Positions 33,429-42,800 are shown, counted from the first letter of the stretch. The stretch is 64,000 nucleotides of DNA from Nocardia terpenica (GCF_013186535.1 NZ_JABMCZ010000002.1:1-64000); one strand, 5' to 3'. Translations and numbers: made by a program. Notes: generated by a model from the letters alone, not told the origin.

Positions 33429-34946
33429 ATGCGAACATCCCTCGGCATCTCCGCCGGGACCGAAGTGGTGTGCTCGGCGCTCGTCGCCACCGCGCCGAAC
33501 GGCGCCCAGAGTTTCGACTACCGGGTGGTGTCGGCCGACGTCGCGCATTCGGACCTCGGCGACCTGGTGGCGTCGTCCATCGAGCTGATGACCACGCAGA
33601 TGCCCCGCGACTTCGTGCATCCGCTCGGCGCGCACGCCGCGGGCCTCCCCGTCACCCGGACCGAGACGTCGTCCGGGCCACCGGGGTCCATCGCCGTCGC
33701 CTACCGCGACCGCGAGCAGGCCGTGGCCATTCGCGCGGCCATCGGTCGCCAGCGGCGCGATGTGCAGCTCATCCCGGAAAGCACTGCCGCGCTGACCTTC
33801 CTGCGCCATACCGGCCTGCTCGACCGGTACCGGACGGTCGCCATCGTCGACTTCGGCGCGTCCGGCACCACCGTCACCGTGGCCGACCTGGCCGACGACA
33901 CCGTGCTGCGCTCCGAGCGCACCAGCGCCATCAGCGGCACCGCCGTCGACGAGCTGATCTACCACCACCTGCTCGACTGTCACTTCGCGCGCCGCGGCAC
34001 CCGGCCCAATCGCGGCATGCTCATCAACCGCAGTCGCGCCGCCAAGGAGCACCTGTCCGTCGCCCCGGCCGTGACCATCGACCACGTCGCCGGGCAGCCG
34101 CTCAAGCTCACCCGCGCCGACTTCGAGGAACTGGTCGCCGACCTGATGCGCGAGGCCGCCGTCTTCGCCTCCGCGGTCTTCGCCCGGGCGCCGCGGCAGC
34201 CCGAGGCGGTCATGGTGATCGGCGGCGGCGCGAACATGCCGGTCGTCGTCTCCGCGCTGGACCATCTGCTCGACGTGCCGGTGTCCACCGTGTCCGAGCC
34301 GGAGGTCGCCACCGCGAAAGGCGCTGCGCTGGTGGCCGATTCGGCGCAGCCGTCCGCCTTCCCGGTCATCAGCCTCGGCACCGACGCGCCGGCCGGTACC
34401 TTCACCAAGCTCGTCGGCACCCTGGCCGGTGCGGTCGTGGTGCTGGGGCTGGTGGTCGGCTACGGCATCAAGGAGCTGGCGCCCGTGGTCAATCACGATG
34501 TGAGCCCGGTCGGCACCACCAATACCGCGCAGCTCACGCCCGCGCCGACCTCCGCGCCCGCCGGATCCTCCGCCACCACCGCCGGTCAGCCCCGCGGCAC
34601 CACCCGCGGCCCACTGAGCACGGTCCCCGTCGCCCCCGCCCCCAGCCCGGCACCCACAACGACCACCCCCGCACCCCCACCCGCCACCAGCGGCCTGCCC
34701 CTGCGCCCCGACCCGGGCCTGCCCCAAATCCCGCTCCCCGACCTCCCCCACCTCCTCGGCCCCCTCCTGGGCGGCACCTCCACCGTCGCCCCCCAGCCGA
34801 CCCCCGACCCCCACGACCCCGGCCCAAACCCGAACTCGACCCCCAGCCCCAACCCCACCTCCACCCCCAGCCCAAACCCGAGCAAGCTACTCCCCCGCTC
34901 GAATTCCGGCTCCGCCGGAGGCCCAACGATCGAGCCCCCAGACTGA
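33429..34946 (+). CDS. Hsp70/actin-like ATPase-fold membrane protein with Pro-rich tail
   Basis: The 505-residue product starts MRTSLGISAGTEVVCSALVA, with GGGAGG six bases upstream. Residues about 1-300 follow the Hsp70 ATPase fold: IPESTAALTFLRH, the phosphate-2 motif AIVDFGASGTTVTVADL, and the adenosine motif VMVIGGGANMPVVVSAL ending in ATAKGAALVA. One membrane helix near residue 345 (LAGAVVVLGLVVGYGI) is followed by about 140 residues of Pro/Thr/Ser-rich extracellular tail. There is no peptide-binding domain, so it is not a chaperone; a membrane-anchored sensor or scaffold is more likely. Confidence 0.82.
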   Translation: MRTSLGISAGTEVVCSALVATAPNGAQSFDYRVVSADVAHSDLGDLVASSIELMTTQMPRDFVHPLGAHAAGLPVTRTETSSGPPGSIAVAYRDREQAVAIRAAIGRQRRDVQLIPESTAALTFLRHTGLLDRYRTVAIVDFGASGTTVTVADLADDTVLRSERTSAISGTAVDELIYHHLLDCHFARRGTRPNRGMLINRSRAAKEHLSVAPAVTIDHVAGQPLKLTRADFEELVADLMREAAVFASAVFARAPRQPEAVMVIGGGANMPVVVSALDHLLDVPVSTVSEPEVATAKGAALVADSAQPSAFPVISLGTDAPAGTFTKLVGTLAGAVVVLGLVVGYGIKELAPVVNHDVSPVGTTNTAQLTPAPTSAPAGSSATTAGQPRGTTRGPLSTVPVAPAPSPAPTTTTPAPPPATSGLPLRPDPGLPQIPLPDLPHLLGPLLGGTSTVAPQPTPDPHDPGPNPNSTPSPNPTSTPSPNPSKLLPRSNSGSAGGPTIEPPD

Positions 34947-35082
34947 CCACGCCCCCAACCCCGCAAGCCAACGCACCGACCACGCCAAGCCTCGGGCGGA
35001 CCAGCGGCCCGACCACGAACGAGCCCAGGTGTCGACCGCGGATGGGGCGACAGGGTGGGAGTTCAGGGGTTACAGGTGGGGG

Positions 35083-36117
35083 TTAGCGGAGTTGGCTGGT
35101 GGAGACCGGGAGGGCGGGGTCGGTGGCTACGGTGAGGTTGGAGGGCTTGGCGCCGCCGGCTATGACGTGGGCGCCGAGGGTGGCGATCATGACGCCGTTG
35201 TCGGTGCACAGGCGGGGCTTGGGGACGCGCAGGGTCAGACCGGCTGCGGCGCAGCGGTCTTGCGCCATCGAGCGGATTCGGGAGTTGGCGGTCGCGCCGC
35301 CGCCGAGGACCAGGGTGTCCACCCCGACGTCCTGGGCGGCGCGCACCGCCTTCATGGTCAGTACGTCGGCGACCGACTCCTGGAACGAGGCGGCGATATC
35401 CGGGATCGGCAGCTCGGCGCCGGTGCGCTGGGCCGCCTCCACGTAGCGGGCCACCGCGGTCTTCAGGCCCGAGAAGGAGAAGTCGTAGCGCGCGTCGCGC
35501 GGACCGGTCATGCCGCGCGGGAACGGGATGGCGCGCGGGTCGCCGTGCGCCGCAGCGGCATCCAGCGCGGGGCCGCCGGGGAAGCCCAGATCGAGCAGGC
35601 GCGCCACCTTGTCGAACGCCTCGCCCGCCGCATCGTCGACGGTGCTGCCCAGTTCCACGATCGGGTCGGCGAGATCGGTGACGTGCAGCAGATGGGTGTG
35701 CCCGCCGGACACCAGCAGCGCCACGCAGGGCGGCATGGGCCCGTGTTCGAGCGTGTCGACGGCGACGTGCCCGCCCAGGTGATTCAGCGCGAACAGCGGG
35801 ATGTCCCACGCCGCCGCATAGCCTTTCGCGGCCGCCACACCGACCAGCAGCGCACCGGCGAGGCCGGGACCGATGGTGACCGCGAGCGCGTCCGGCCGCG
35901 CCACCCCGGCCGCGGACAGCGCCCGGCGCATGGCCGGCACGATCGCCTCCAGATGCGCCCGCGAGGCGATCTCCGGCACCACACCGCCGAAGCGCGCGTG
36001 CTGGTCGACGCTCGAGGCGACCTCGTCGGCGAGCAGCTCGCAGGTGCCGTCGTCGCGCCAGCGCACGATGCCGACTCCGGTTTCGTCACACGAGCTTTCG
36101 ATGCCCATGACGATCAT
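35083..36117 (-). CDS. tsaD: tRNA N6-adenosine threonylcarbamoyltransferase TsaD
   Basis: TsaD transfers threonylcarbamoyl to A37 of tRNAs, together with TsaB and TsaE. The 344-residue product starts MIVMGIESSCDETGVGIV. The metal site HLGGH (in ALNHLGGHVAVD) and the Asp near the end (CTDNGVMIA) are present, as is the glycine-rich LVLGGGATANS. Its ATG overlaps the rimI stop by 4 bp. A second in-frame Met (MGIESS) is three codons on. It matches M. tuberculosis Rv3419c. Confidence 0.97.
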   Translation of the reverse strand: MIVMGIESSCDETGVGIVRWRDDGTCELLADEVASSVDQHARFGGVVPEIASRAHLEAIVPAMRRALSAAGVARPDALAVTIGPGLAGALLVGVAAAKGYAAAWDIPLFALNHLGGHVAVDTLEHGPMPPCVALLVSGGHTHLLHVTDLADPIVELGSTVDDAAGEAFDKVARLLDLGFPGGPALDAAAAHGDPRAIPFPRGMTGPRDARYDFSFSGLKTAVARYVEAAQRTGAELPIPDIAASFQESVADVLTMKAVRAAQDVGVDTLVLGGGATANSRIRSMAQDRCAAAGLTLRVPKPRLCTDNGVMIATLGAHVIAGGAKPSNLTVATDPALPVSTSQLR

Positions 36118-36647
36118 GACACGACCTCTGAATCCTGCGAGATGCCCGCGGCCGGGCCGGGGAATCCGGTCATCGCGGGCCGCCGCATGGTGAACGCGTC
36201 GGCGCCGCTGGGCTGGTAGTAGTTCTTGCGCAGGCCGATGATGTGGAAGCCGTGCTTCTGATACAGCGCGATCGCCGCCGCATTGTCGGTGCGGACCTCC
36301 AGGAACACCGGCCCACCGCGCCGACCGGCCTCCGACAGCAGCGCCCGCAGCAGCAGCGTGCCGATGCCCCCGCGATGGCATTCCGGATCGACGCCGATCG
36401 TATGCACCTCGGCCTCCGGATGTTCCAGCGTGCCGAGCAGCGCGATACCGGCGTAGCCGAGCATGCGCCCGGCCTCGTCGCGGGCCACCAGGTAGCGGTT
36501 GTGCGTCCCGGCCAGCTCCGAGTTGAACGCGACCTCGGGCCACGGATCGTCCTCGGGGAACAGCACGGTCTCGAGCTCCACACAGCGCGCGATATCGGCC
36601 GGGCCCATCGGCTCGATGCGGATGGCCGGCGGGGTGTGCGTGGTCAT
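36114..36647 (-). CDS. rimI: Ribosomal-protein-S18-alanine N-acetyltransferase RimI
   Basis: The 177-residue GNAT protein has the acetyl-CoA motif ECHRGGIGTLLL and the C-terminal NAAAIALYQKHGFHIIGLRKNYY, the YY-type ending of RimI. It overlaps tsaB by 4 bp upstream and tsaD by 4 bp downstream, the standard tsaB-rimI-tsaD cluster. The mycobacterial orthologue (Rv3420c) acetylates N-termini. The C-terminal 25 residues are a non-conserved extension. Confidence 0.94.
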   Translation of the reverse strand: MTTHTPPAIRIEPMGPADIARCVELETVLFPEDDPWPEVAFNSELAGTHNRYLVARDEAGRMLGYAGIALLGTLEHPEAEVHTIGVDPECHRGGIGTLLLRALLSEAGRRGGPVFLEVRTDNAAAIALYQKHGFHIIGLRKNYYQPSGADAFTMRRPAMTGFPGPAAGISQDSEVVS

Positions 36648-37318
36648 CGCACCGCCTGATAGCTGCGTTCGACCGCGTCGGGGCGGCGCAGATACAGCGG
36701 CGCCAGCGGCTCCGGGGTGGCCTGGACCAGCAATTCGGCGGCGGCGCAGGACACCAGACCGGCCGGGGACGGGGTCTCCACCGGCAGCACCGGCAGATCG
36801 AAAAAGTCGACGTGCGAGGCGGATCCGGCGATGGCGGTGGCGTCGCCGGACTCCAGATCGCCGGGGCGGCACACCTGCGGACCGTCGATGCGGCCGGACT
36901 TGCGGTAGCGGGCCCAGTACACCTCGCGGCGGCGGGCGTCGGTGACGACGAGCAGTTCGGCCCGCGCGTCGTCGATCTCGCGCCAGGCGTCGGCGGCGAT
37001 CGCGTCCAGGCTGCACACCCCGTACACCGGGATGCCGAGCGCGTCGCCGAACGCGGCGGCGGTCGCCATGCCGACCCGCAGCCCGGTGAACGGGCCGGGC
37101 CCGATGCCGACGACGACCGCATCGAGTTCGCCGCGCGCCCGGCCCGCAGTCTCCAGGCAAGCCAGAATCTGCGGGGTGAGCACCTCGTTGTGGGCGCGCG
37201 CATCCACGGTCACGCGGGACGCGAGGGTGTGGACCTGCGGCTTCGGGTCGGCCTGCTCCAGATCCACCAGCCCTGCTGTAACGGCGGGCGTCGCGGTGTC
37301 GACAGCGAGTACAAGCAT
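36644..37318 (-). CDS. tsaB: tRNA threonylcarbamoyladenosine biosynthesis protein TsaB
   Basis: The 224-residue ASKHA-fold paralogue of TsaD starts MLVLAVDTATPAVTAGLVDL. It keeps VVVGIGPGPFTGLRVGMATA but lacks the TsaD metal-binding histidines, as expected for the scaffolding partner. It is the first gene of the tightly coupled tsaB-rimI-tsaD set. A 244-bp gap without features separates it from tsaE upstream. Confidence 0.95.
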   Translation of the reverse strand: MLVLAVDTATPAVTAGLVDLEQADPKPQVHTLASRVTVDARAHNEVLTPQILACLETAGRARGELDAVVVGIGPGPFTGLRVGMATAAAFGDALGIPVYGVCSLDAIAADAWREIDDARAELLVVTDARRREVYWARYRKSGRIDGPQVCRPGDLESGDATAIAGSASHVDFFDLPVLPVETPSPAGLVSCAAAELLVQATPEPLAPLYLRRPDAVERSYQAVR

Positions 37319-37562
37319 GATTAGGTCAACGATACCGGTTGGTCACCTGCGGGACGGCACCGCCGCCACCCCGCCGACGTCGCATATTGCGTGCTCGGCA
37401 ACCTATCGGCAACGGGTTCTTCCCGCGTATTCGTCGGCAAGGCAGTGGTTTCGGTCGAGTCGGGGGCGTCGAGTGCGAAGCGCCACATTCGCCCGATCGA
37501 TTCTCGCCCGCGCTCCGAGTGGGAACCGTCACACGCCGCACCCCGAGTGCCGGGACCCGAAA

Positions 37563-38009
37563 TCAGGTCGGGCCGACCCATTCCCAGGTGGCGGTGCGGA
37601 CATCGGATTCGGGCTCGCGGCGCAGCAGCACGCGCAGGTGGCGATCGGTCAGATGCTCGACCACGCCCAGGCCCCATTCGACGACCACGACCGCGTCGGC
37701 CAGATCGGTGTCGAGATCGAGCGCATCCAGTTCGTCGAGGTCGCCGCCGAGGCGGTAGGCGTCGACATGCACCATCGCGATCGCGCCCGGATGGGTTCCG
37801 GCGCGATGCTGCCGGGCGATGACGAACGTCGGCGAGCTCACCCGCCCCTCGACCCCGAGACCGGCCCCGATGCCGCGGGTCAGCGCCGTCTTGCCCGCGC
37901 CGAGCGGACCGTCGAGCACCACCAGGTCCCCGGCGCGCAGTTCGGCGGCCAGCTCGCGGCCCAGGGCCTCGGTGTCCTCGACCGTCGGGAGCACGCGCCG
38001 CTCAGCCAC
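37563..38009 (-). CDS. tsaE: tRNA threonylcarbamoyladenosine biosynthesis ATPase TsaE
   Basis: The 148-residue P-loop ATPase starts at GTG (VAERRVLPTVEDTEALGREL). Walker A is GPLGAGKTAL, followed by SSPTFVIARQH, VHVDAYRL and VVVEWG, all diagnostic of TsaE. It powers the TsaBD cycle in t6A synthesis. Its start overlaps the stop of the upstream hydrolase by 8 bp, joining it to alr. Confidence 0.95.
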   Translation of the reverse strand: MAERRVLPTVEDTEALGRELAAELRAGDLVVLDGPLGAGKTALTRGIGAGLGVEGRVSSPTFVIARQHRAGTHPGAIAMVHVDAYRLGGDLDELDALDLDTDLADAVVVVEWGLGVVEHLTDRHLRVLLRREPESDVRTATWEWVGPT

Positions 38010-39105
38010 GGGCGGCCTCCTTGCTTCGGCGCTGCCCGGCCCCGGCCAGCCCGCCGCGGGCGAACAGGCGATCCAGCGCGGCATTGACCAGTTCCGGGTA
38101 CTGCAGGTGGACCATGTGCGCGGCGTCGGTGACCCGCACCAGATCGGCGTCGGGCAGTTGCCGCGCCAGCGCCCGGGAGTTGCGGAACGGGATGACCAGA
38201 TCGTGCACGCCGCCGAGCACCAGCGCCGGGATCGGCGCGAGGGTGGGCAGCGCGGCCGATTCGTCGTGCAGCTCCAGGGCTTTCAGGAATTTCACGATGG
38301 TGGCGACCGGGGTGCGGTCGATCATGGTCGTGGTGAAGCGGGACAGCGTCGGGCTCACGTCGCCGTGGAAGGAGCTGACGTGCAGGATCGGCGTGATCAC
38401 CTGGCGGGCGGCGACGCGACCGACCTGAACCAGCGCCGGGGCGGCGTGCACGGCCACCCGGAACCCGTCGAGCGCCGGATTGCGCAGCAGCTGCGCCACT
38501 CCCGCCTCGGACACCTCCGCCGCGGCCGTCGACAGCAGCGCCAGCGCCGCCACCCGGGTCTCGAACAGCGCGCGGAACTGCGCGGCCGCCGCCAGGATCG
38601 ACATGCCGCCCATGGAGTGGCCGACCAGCATCAGCCGACCGGTCGGCGCGCACTGGGCGATCACCGCGGCCAGATCGCGGCCCAGCTGCGGCACGGTGCA
38701 GCTGTCGGTGTCGGGCGCGCCGGAGCGGCCGTGGCCGCGCAGGTCGTAGAACACCATGCGAACGCCGGGGCCCCACAGCTTTTCGAGGTCGCGGCGCTGA
38801 AAGTGGAACGACTCCATGCTGTTACAGAAGCCGTGCACGAAAACGACTGTGACCGAGGCGTCTTCGGCACCGGTGACGCGCACCGACAGCTCGACGCCGT
38901 CGTCGGCGACGACCGTCACCGCCCGGTCGCGCTCGAGCAGCGTGAAGTCCTCGTCGCGGAGATCGTCGCGCCGGGCGGGCCAGCGCACCGCGGCGCCGAT
39001 GCGGCGCAACGCGTGTGCCCCGGCGAGCGCGCCCAGCACACCGGCGGTGGCCATGCCGCCGCGCCACGCCGCCGATCGAAGCCCCTGCCGCCGTTCGCAA
39101 TTCAT
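38002..39105 (-). CDS. Alpha/beta hydrolase between alr and tsaE
   Basis: The 367-residue product starts MNCERRQGLRSAAWRGGMA, overlapping the alr stop by 4 bp. Its N-terminal segment has a weak hydrophobic stretch (GGMATAGVLGALAGAHAL) that could anchor it. The hydrolase core has VFVHGFCNSMESF, the elbow LVGHSMGGMSIL, Asp in GGVHDLVIP and His in TDAAHMVHLQYPE. Translational coupling to alr and tsaE is notable because the M. tuberculosis order goes directly from alr to tsaE. The substrate is unknown. Confidence 0.9.
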   Translation of the reverse strand: MNCERRQGLRSAAWRGGMATAGVLGALAGAHALRRIGAAVRWPARRDDLRDEDFTLLERDRAVTVVADDGVELSVRVTGAEDASVTVVFVHGFCNSMESFHFQRRDLEKLWGPGVRMVFYDLRGHGRSGAPDTDSCTVPQLGRDLAAVIAQCAPTGRLMLVGHSMGGMSILAAAAQFRALFETRVAALALLSTAAAEVSEAGVAQLLRNPALDGFRVAVHAAPALVQVGRVAARQVITPILHVSSFHGDVSPTLSRFTTTMIDRTPVATIVKFLKALELHDESAALPTLAPIPALVLGGVHDLVIPFRNSRALARQLPDADLVRVTDAAHMVHLQYPELVNAALDRLFARGGLAGAGQRRSKEAARG

Positions 39106-40256
39106 AGCGCACCCCTTGGCCGTCGTGGATCGCCCACATAGCGTCGCACGACTCGACCGCGGGGGAAACAGACGATCTCGTAGTGGATGGTTCCGAGCAG
39201 GTCGGCCCACCGCTGGGGGTGCGGATCGCCGGGCGCGCCGCCGAACAGGACCGCCGGGTCGCCCTCCCGCACCCCGTCGGGATTGTCACCCAGGTCGACC
39301 ATCAGCTGATCCATGCACACCCGGCCGACGGCGGGGTAGTCCCGCTCGCCGAGGCGGATCCCGATGCGGCCGCCCAGCGATCGCGGCACACCGTCGGCGT
39401 ACCCGACCGGGACGAGGGCGACGGTGGTGTCGCGCGGGGCGACCCATTCGTGCCCGTAGGAGACGCCCTCTCCCGCGGCGACCGGCTTGACCAGCGCCAC
39501 CCGCGCCCGGAAGGTCATCGCGGGGCGCAGGCCGAAATCGGAGAGCTCGGGGACGGGTGACAGGCCGTAGACCGCGATGCCGGGGCGGATCATGTCGAAG
39601 GCGAGGTCGGGGCGGGTGAGCGCCGCGGCGGAGTTGGCCAGGTGCACCAGGTCGGGTTGCAGGCCGTGGTCCTTGGCGAGGGCGATGGCGTCCATGAAGC
39701 GGTCGCGTTGCACGTCGATCGCCGGATGCCGGGGCTCGTCGGCGCGGGCGAGGTGGGAGAACATGGCGCGGAACCGGACCGACTGCTCGGCGACCAGTTC
39801 TCGCAGCAGGGTCAGGACTTTCGGGTATTCGGTTTCGGGGATGCCGTTGCGGTTCAGGCCGGTGTCCACCTTGAGGGTCACCGTGGCGGTCCGGCCGGTG
39901 CTGCGCGCGGCCCGCTCGACCGCGCGCAGCTGCGCCACCGAGGACACGCCGATCTCGATATCGGCGGCGACGGCGGCGGGGTAGTCGGCGTCGGAGGTGT
40001 TGAGCCAGCTCAGAATCGGGGCATCGATGCCCGCGGCGCGCAGGGCCAGGGCCTCGGCGATGGTGGTGACGCCGAGTTCGGCCGCGCCGGCCGCCAGCGC
40101 CGCGCGGCCGATCCGCACCGCGCCGTGGTTGTATCCGTCGGCCTTGACCACCGCCATGACCGCGGCGTCGCCCGCGTACTCGCGCAGCGTCCGGACGTTG
40201 TGTGCCACGGCATCCAGATCGACGACGGTCTCCGCCTGTGGATCAGCACTACTCAC
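39102..40256 (-). CDS. alr: Alanine racemase
   Basis: Alr makes D-alanine for peptidoglycan. The 384-residue product starts VSSADPQAETVVDLDAVAHN at GTG. The PLP lysine is in AVVKADGYNHG, and the second catalytic residue Tyr is in GVSYGHEW. DTGLNRNGI and VGRVCMDQLMVD are conserved. The frame is open further upstream but without a ribosome binding site. It corresponds to Rv3423c. Confidence 0.97.
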   Translation of the reverse strand: MSSADPQAETVVDLDAVAHNVRTLREYAGDAAVMAVVKADGYNHGAVRIGRAALAAGAAELGVTTIAEALALRAAGIDAPILSWLNTSDADYPAAVAADIEIGVSSVAQLRAVERAARSTGRTATVTLKVDTGLNRNGIPETEYPKVLTLLRELVAEQSVRFRAMFSHLARADEPRHPAIDVQRDRFMDAIALAKDHGLQPDLVHLANSAAALTRPDLAFDMIRPGIAVYGLSPVPELSDFGLRPAMTFRARVALVKPVAAGEGVSYGHEWVAPRDTTVALVPVGYADGVPRSLGGRIGIRLGERDYPAVGRVCMDQLMVDLGDNPDGVREGDPAVLFGGAPGDPHPQRWADLLGTIHYEIVCFPRGRVVRRYVGDPRRPRGAL

Positions 40257-40329
40257 GGTTACCGATCCTGCCACTACCGCTGCGGCTCGCCACGGCCGCG
40301 CCGCCATCGCGGGTTGCTTGGAGTGTGCT

Positions 40330-40725
40330 CCAGCGTGGTCGGCGCGGGTCCGGAGAGTTCGGAGTGGGCGCTCGCGGCGCCGGAGCGGGGCGACCGGGTG
40401 GCCGGGACCTGGCGACGGTGGAGGATCTGATCACCAAGTATCCGGACACGTTCGTGCCGCTGCGGCTGGACGTGATCGACCGCGCCGGTGATTTCGCCGC
40501 CGTGGCGCAGGCGGCCCGGCACTTCGGGCGGCTCGATGTGGTCGTCGACAATGCCGGTTACGGCCGGTTCGGCATGGTCGCCAGTTCCGGGCGCAGTTCG
40601 AGACCAATGTGCTCGGGGCACTGTGGGTGACGCAGGCGGCGCTGCCGATCATGCGAGCGCAGAGCGGCGGGCACATCCTCCAGCTGTCCGGCATCGGCGG
40701 AATCATGGCATTCCACGGGCTTTAA
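40330..40725 (+). pseudogene. Degraded short-chain dehydrogenase pseudogene
   Basis: Three plus-strand frames together spell parts of one SDR: SSEWALAAPERGDRVAGT, then RDLATVEDLITKYPDTFVPL to RLDVVVDNAGYGRFGMV, then QFETNVLGALWVTQAALPI to GGIMAFHGL. At least two frameshifts separate these pieces. The N-terminal Rossmann glycine motif, the YxxxK site and the whole C-terminal third are missing, with a stop at 40723. It is a decaying remnant between alr and nnr. Confidence 0.85.
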
Positions 40726-42176
40726 GGTTGCGCGGCCCCGGCGTAGATGCGGAGGGTTTGGACGGCGGGGCGGAGATGGTGGAGGAGCGGGGTGGCGGAG
40801 ATGGGGGCGCCGGGGCCGGGGGCTTGGTGGGCGGCGAGATTGGCGGCCAGGGCGTGGGCTCGGGCGGCGGCCGCGGCGGACCAGGCGGGGGCGCGGCCCG
40901 CGGCGAGGAGGGCGCCGAGGACGCCGGACAGGACGTCGCCCGCGCCCGCGGTCGCGGCCCAGGAACCGCCCGCCTCGTTGACGAGCACCGGATGGCCGGG
41001 GCTGGCGACGAGGGTGGCTCGGCCCTTGAGCAGCACGGTGAGCTGCCATTCCTCGGCGAGTTTGCGCACCGCCGCCACGCGGTCCGGGCCGGGGTCGTGG
41101 CCGGTCAGGCGGGCGAATTCCCCGGCGTGCGGGGTGAGCACGGTGGGGGCCCGGCGGCCGACGACCGGGGCCGGGTCGGCGGCGAGCAGGGTCAGGCCGT
41201 CGGCGTCGACGACCACGGGCAGGTCGGTGGCGAGGATCTCCGAAAGGCGTTCGCGGGCGGCGTCATCGGTGCCCGCGCCGGGGCCGAAGACCCAGCACTG
41301 CACCCGCCCGGTCGCCGAGATGGACTCGGCGGCAATCACTTCCGGGAAGTGCGCGAGGACCTGGGCCGCGCCGGTTCCGGCGTAGCGGACCATGCCGGAG
41401 GTCGCGGCCACCGCTCCCCCGGTGCACAGCACCGCCGCGCCCGGATAGGCGGCGCTGCCCGCGCAGATGCCGGTGACGCCCTGGCTGTACTTGTCGTCGT
41501 GCGCGCCCGGGATCGGCCAGCCCGCGCCGATCGACACCGGTTCCAGCGCAGCGAGATTCGGCTCCGGCAGCCGTAATCCGATGGGTACCAGCTCGATTCG
41601 GCCGCACCGGGATGCCGCGAGCGCGTGCACCGGCTTGTAGGCGCCGAAGGCGACGGTGACCTCGGCGCGCACCGCCGGGCCGTCCACCGCGCCGGTGTCC
41701 GGGTCGACGCCGCTGGGCAGGTCCGCCGCCACGATCGGAACCCGCACCGCCGCAACCAGTTCCGCGGCCCGCGGGCGCAGCGAACCGCGGCCCGAGATAC
41801 CCACGATGCCGTCCACCACCAGATCGGGCGCGGCCAGTTCGTCGCGCACGCGGCCGCCGGTACGGCGCAGGGCCGCAAGACCTTTCGCGTGCGCACGGTC
41901 CGGGGAGAGCAGGACGGCGGAGACCGCGACGCCGCGGCGGCGAAGCAGGGACCCCGCGAACAGCGCGTCGCCCCCATTGTCGCCGGACCCGACCAGCAGA
42001 GTCACGCGACGTCCGGCGATCCCACCGGTGCGCTCGCGCAGTTCCGCGGCGACCACACCGGCCAGCCCGTAGGCGGCGCGCTGCATGGGAACCCCCGCAG
42101 CCACCCGCCCGAACAGCTCAGCCTCCGCCGCCCGCACCTCATCGGCGGTGAAATATCCACGCATCTCCGCTGCCAT
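40722..42176 (-). CDS. nnr: Bifunctional NAD(P)H-hydrate epimerase/dehydratase
   Basis: This repair enzyme restores NAD(P)H from its hydrated forms. The 484-residue product starts MAAEMRGYFTADEVRAAEAE, with GGAGGAGG six bases upstream. The N-terminal half is the YjeF-N epimerase (VGSGDNGGDALFAGSLL, VDGIVGISGRG, AADLPSGVDPDTG). The C-terminal half is the ADP-dependent dehydratase (GPGAGTDD, VVDADGLTLL, LTPHAGEFARL, TAGAGDVLSG). The domain order and length match M. tuberculosis Rv3433c. Confidence 0.95.
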   Translation of the reverse strand: MAAEMRGYFTADEVRAAEAELFGRVAAGVPMQRAAYGLAGVVAAELRERTGGIAGRRVTLLVGSGDNGGDALFAGSLLRRRGVAVSAVLLSPDRAHAKGLAALRRTGGRVRDELAAPDLVVDGIVGISGRGSLRPRAAELVAAVRVPIVAADLPSGVDPDTGAVDGPAVRAEVTVAFGAYKPVHALAASRCGRIELVPIGLRLPEPNLAALEPVSIGAGWPIPGAHDDKYSQGVTGICAGSAAYPGAAVLCTGGAVAATSGMVRYAGTGAAQVLAHFPEVIAAESISATGRVQCWVFGPGAGTDDAARERLSEILATDLPVVVDADGLTLLAADPAPVVGRRAPTVLTPHAGEFARLTGHDPGPDRVAAVRKLAEEWQLTVLLKGRATLVASPGHPVLVNEAGGSWAATAGAGDVLSGVLGALLAAGRAPAWSAAAAARAHALAANLAAHQAPGPGAPISATPLLHHLRPAVQTLRIYAGAAQP

Positions 42177-42230
42177 CGCTCGCCTCCTCCACGGCCGTCT
42201 CCGCCCGATTCTGCACATTACGCCGGGGGA

Positions 42231-42322
42231 TCCCGGCCAAAAGCATGCCGGGAGCAAGAGGAGAGGCACACCAGGAGCAAGAGGAGAGGCGCGCCGGGAC
42301 CAAGTGGAGGGGCGCGTCGGGG
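42231..42322 (+). repeat. Hairpin plus 23-bp array (family A, copy 4)
   Basis: TCCCGGC and GCCGGGA pair around CAAAAGCAT (42231-42253), followed by three 23-bp units (bodies GCAAGAGGAGAGGC or close) ending in CCAGGA, GCCGGGA and GTCGGGG. It lies in the divergent gap between nnr and the cupredoxin gene, in plus orientation, and does not follow a stop codon. Confidence 0.85.
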
Positions 42323-42367
42323 CCACCGGCGAATTGGTGGCCATGGTTGCGGGATAGGGTGGGGGGT

Positions 42368-42790
42368 ATGTCGGCTGGCGCACACTGGGGGGCGGGTTTG
42401 CGGGTCGGGTTGGGGGCCTTGGTTGTGGTTGTGGGGGTGTTGGTCGGTGGGTGTGGTTCGGGGGGAACGAAATCCGCGCCTTCGACGACTTCGGTGGCCG
42501 GGGGTTCGGGGGGCGCTGCCTCTACTGCTCCGGCTTCGGCGGTGACTGTCGAGGTCGACAAGATGGCGTTTTCACCGGCTTCCGTGACCATTCCGGTGGG
42601 TGGGACCGTGACGTGGAAGTTCTCCGATCGGGTTCCGCATGCGGTGCAGGGGATCGGGGATTCGGCCATGGGGATCAATGGGCCGATCGTCACCAAGGGC
42701 GAGTGGAGTCATAGCTTCAGCGTTGCCGGGACGTATCGGTATCTGTGCCCGCTGCATCCGGAGATGCGCGGGACCGTCATCGTGCAGTAG
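42368..42790 (+). CDS. Cupredoxin (plastocyanin-like) lipoprotein
   Basis: The 140-residue product has a lipoprotein signal ending LVGGC, so it should be acylated and membrane-anchored outside the cell. After a Ser/Thr/Gly linker comes one blue-copper domain (VTVEVDKMAFSPASVTIPVGGTV). All four copper ligands are visible: His in RVPHAV and the Cys-His-Met set in YLCPLHPEMRG. It is a candidate electron-transfer or copper-handling protein. It converges on a MarR regulator 10 bp away. Confidence 0.9.
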   Translation: MSAGAHWGAGLRVGLGALVVVVGVLVGGCGSGGTKSAPSTTSVAGGSGGAASTAPASAVTVEVDKMAFSPASVTIPVGGTVTWKFSDRVPHAVQGIGDSAMGINGPIVTKGEWSHSFSVAGTYRYLCPLHPEMRGTVIVQ

Positions 42791-42800
42791 GCGCGGTCGG

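Noticed and set aside
35083..37203. Single 706-codon open frame suggesting a RimI-TsaD fusion
   Set aside because: Only the tsaD part is in the coding frame. rimI and tsaB use other frames, with clear 4-bp start/stop overlaps.
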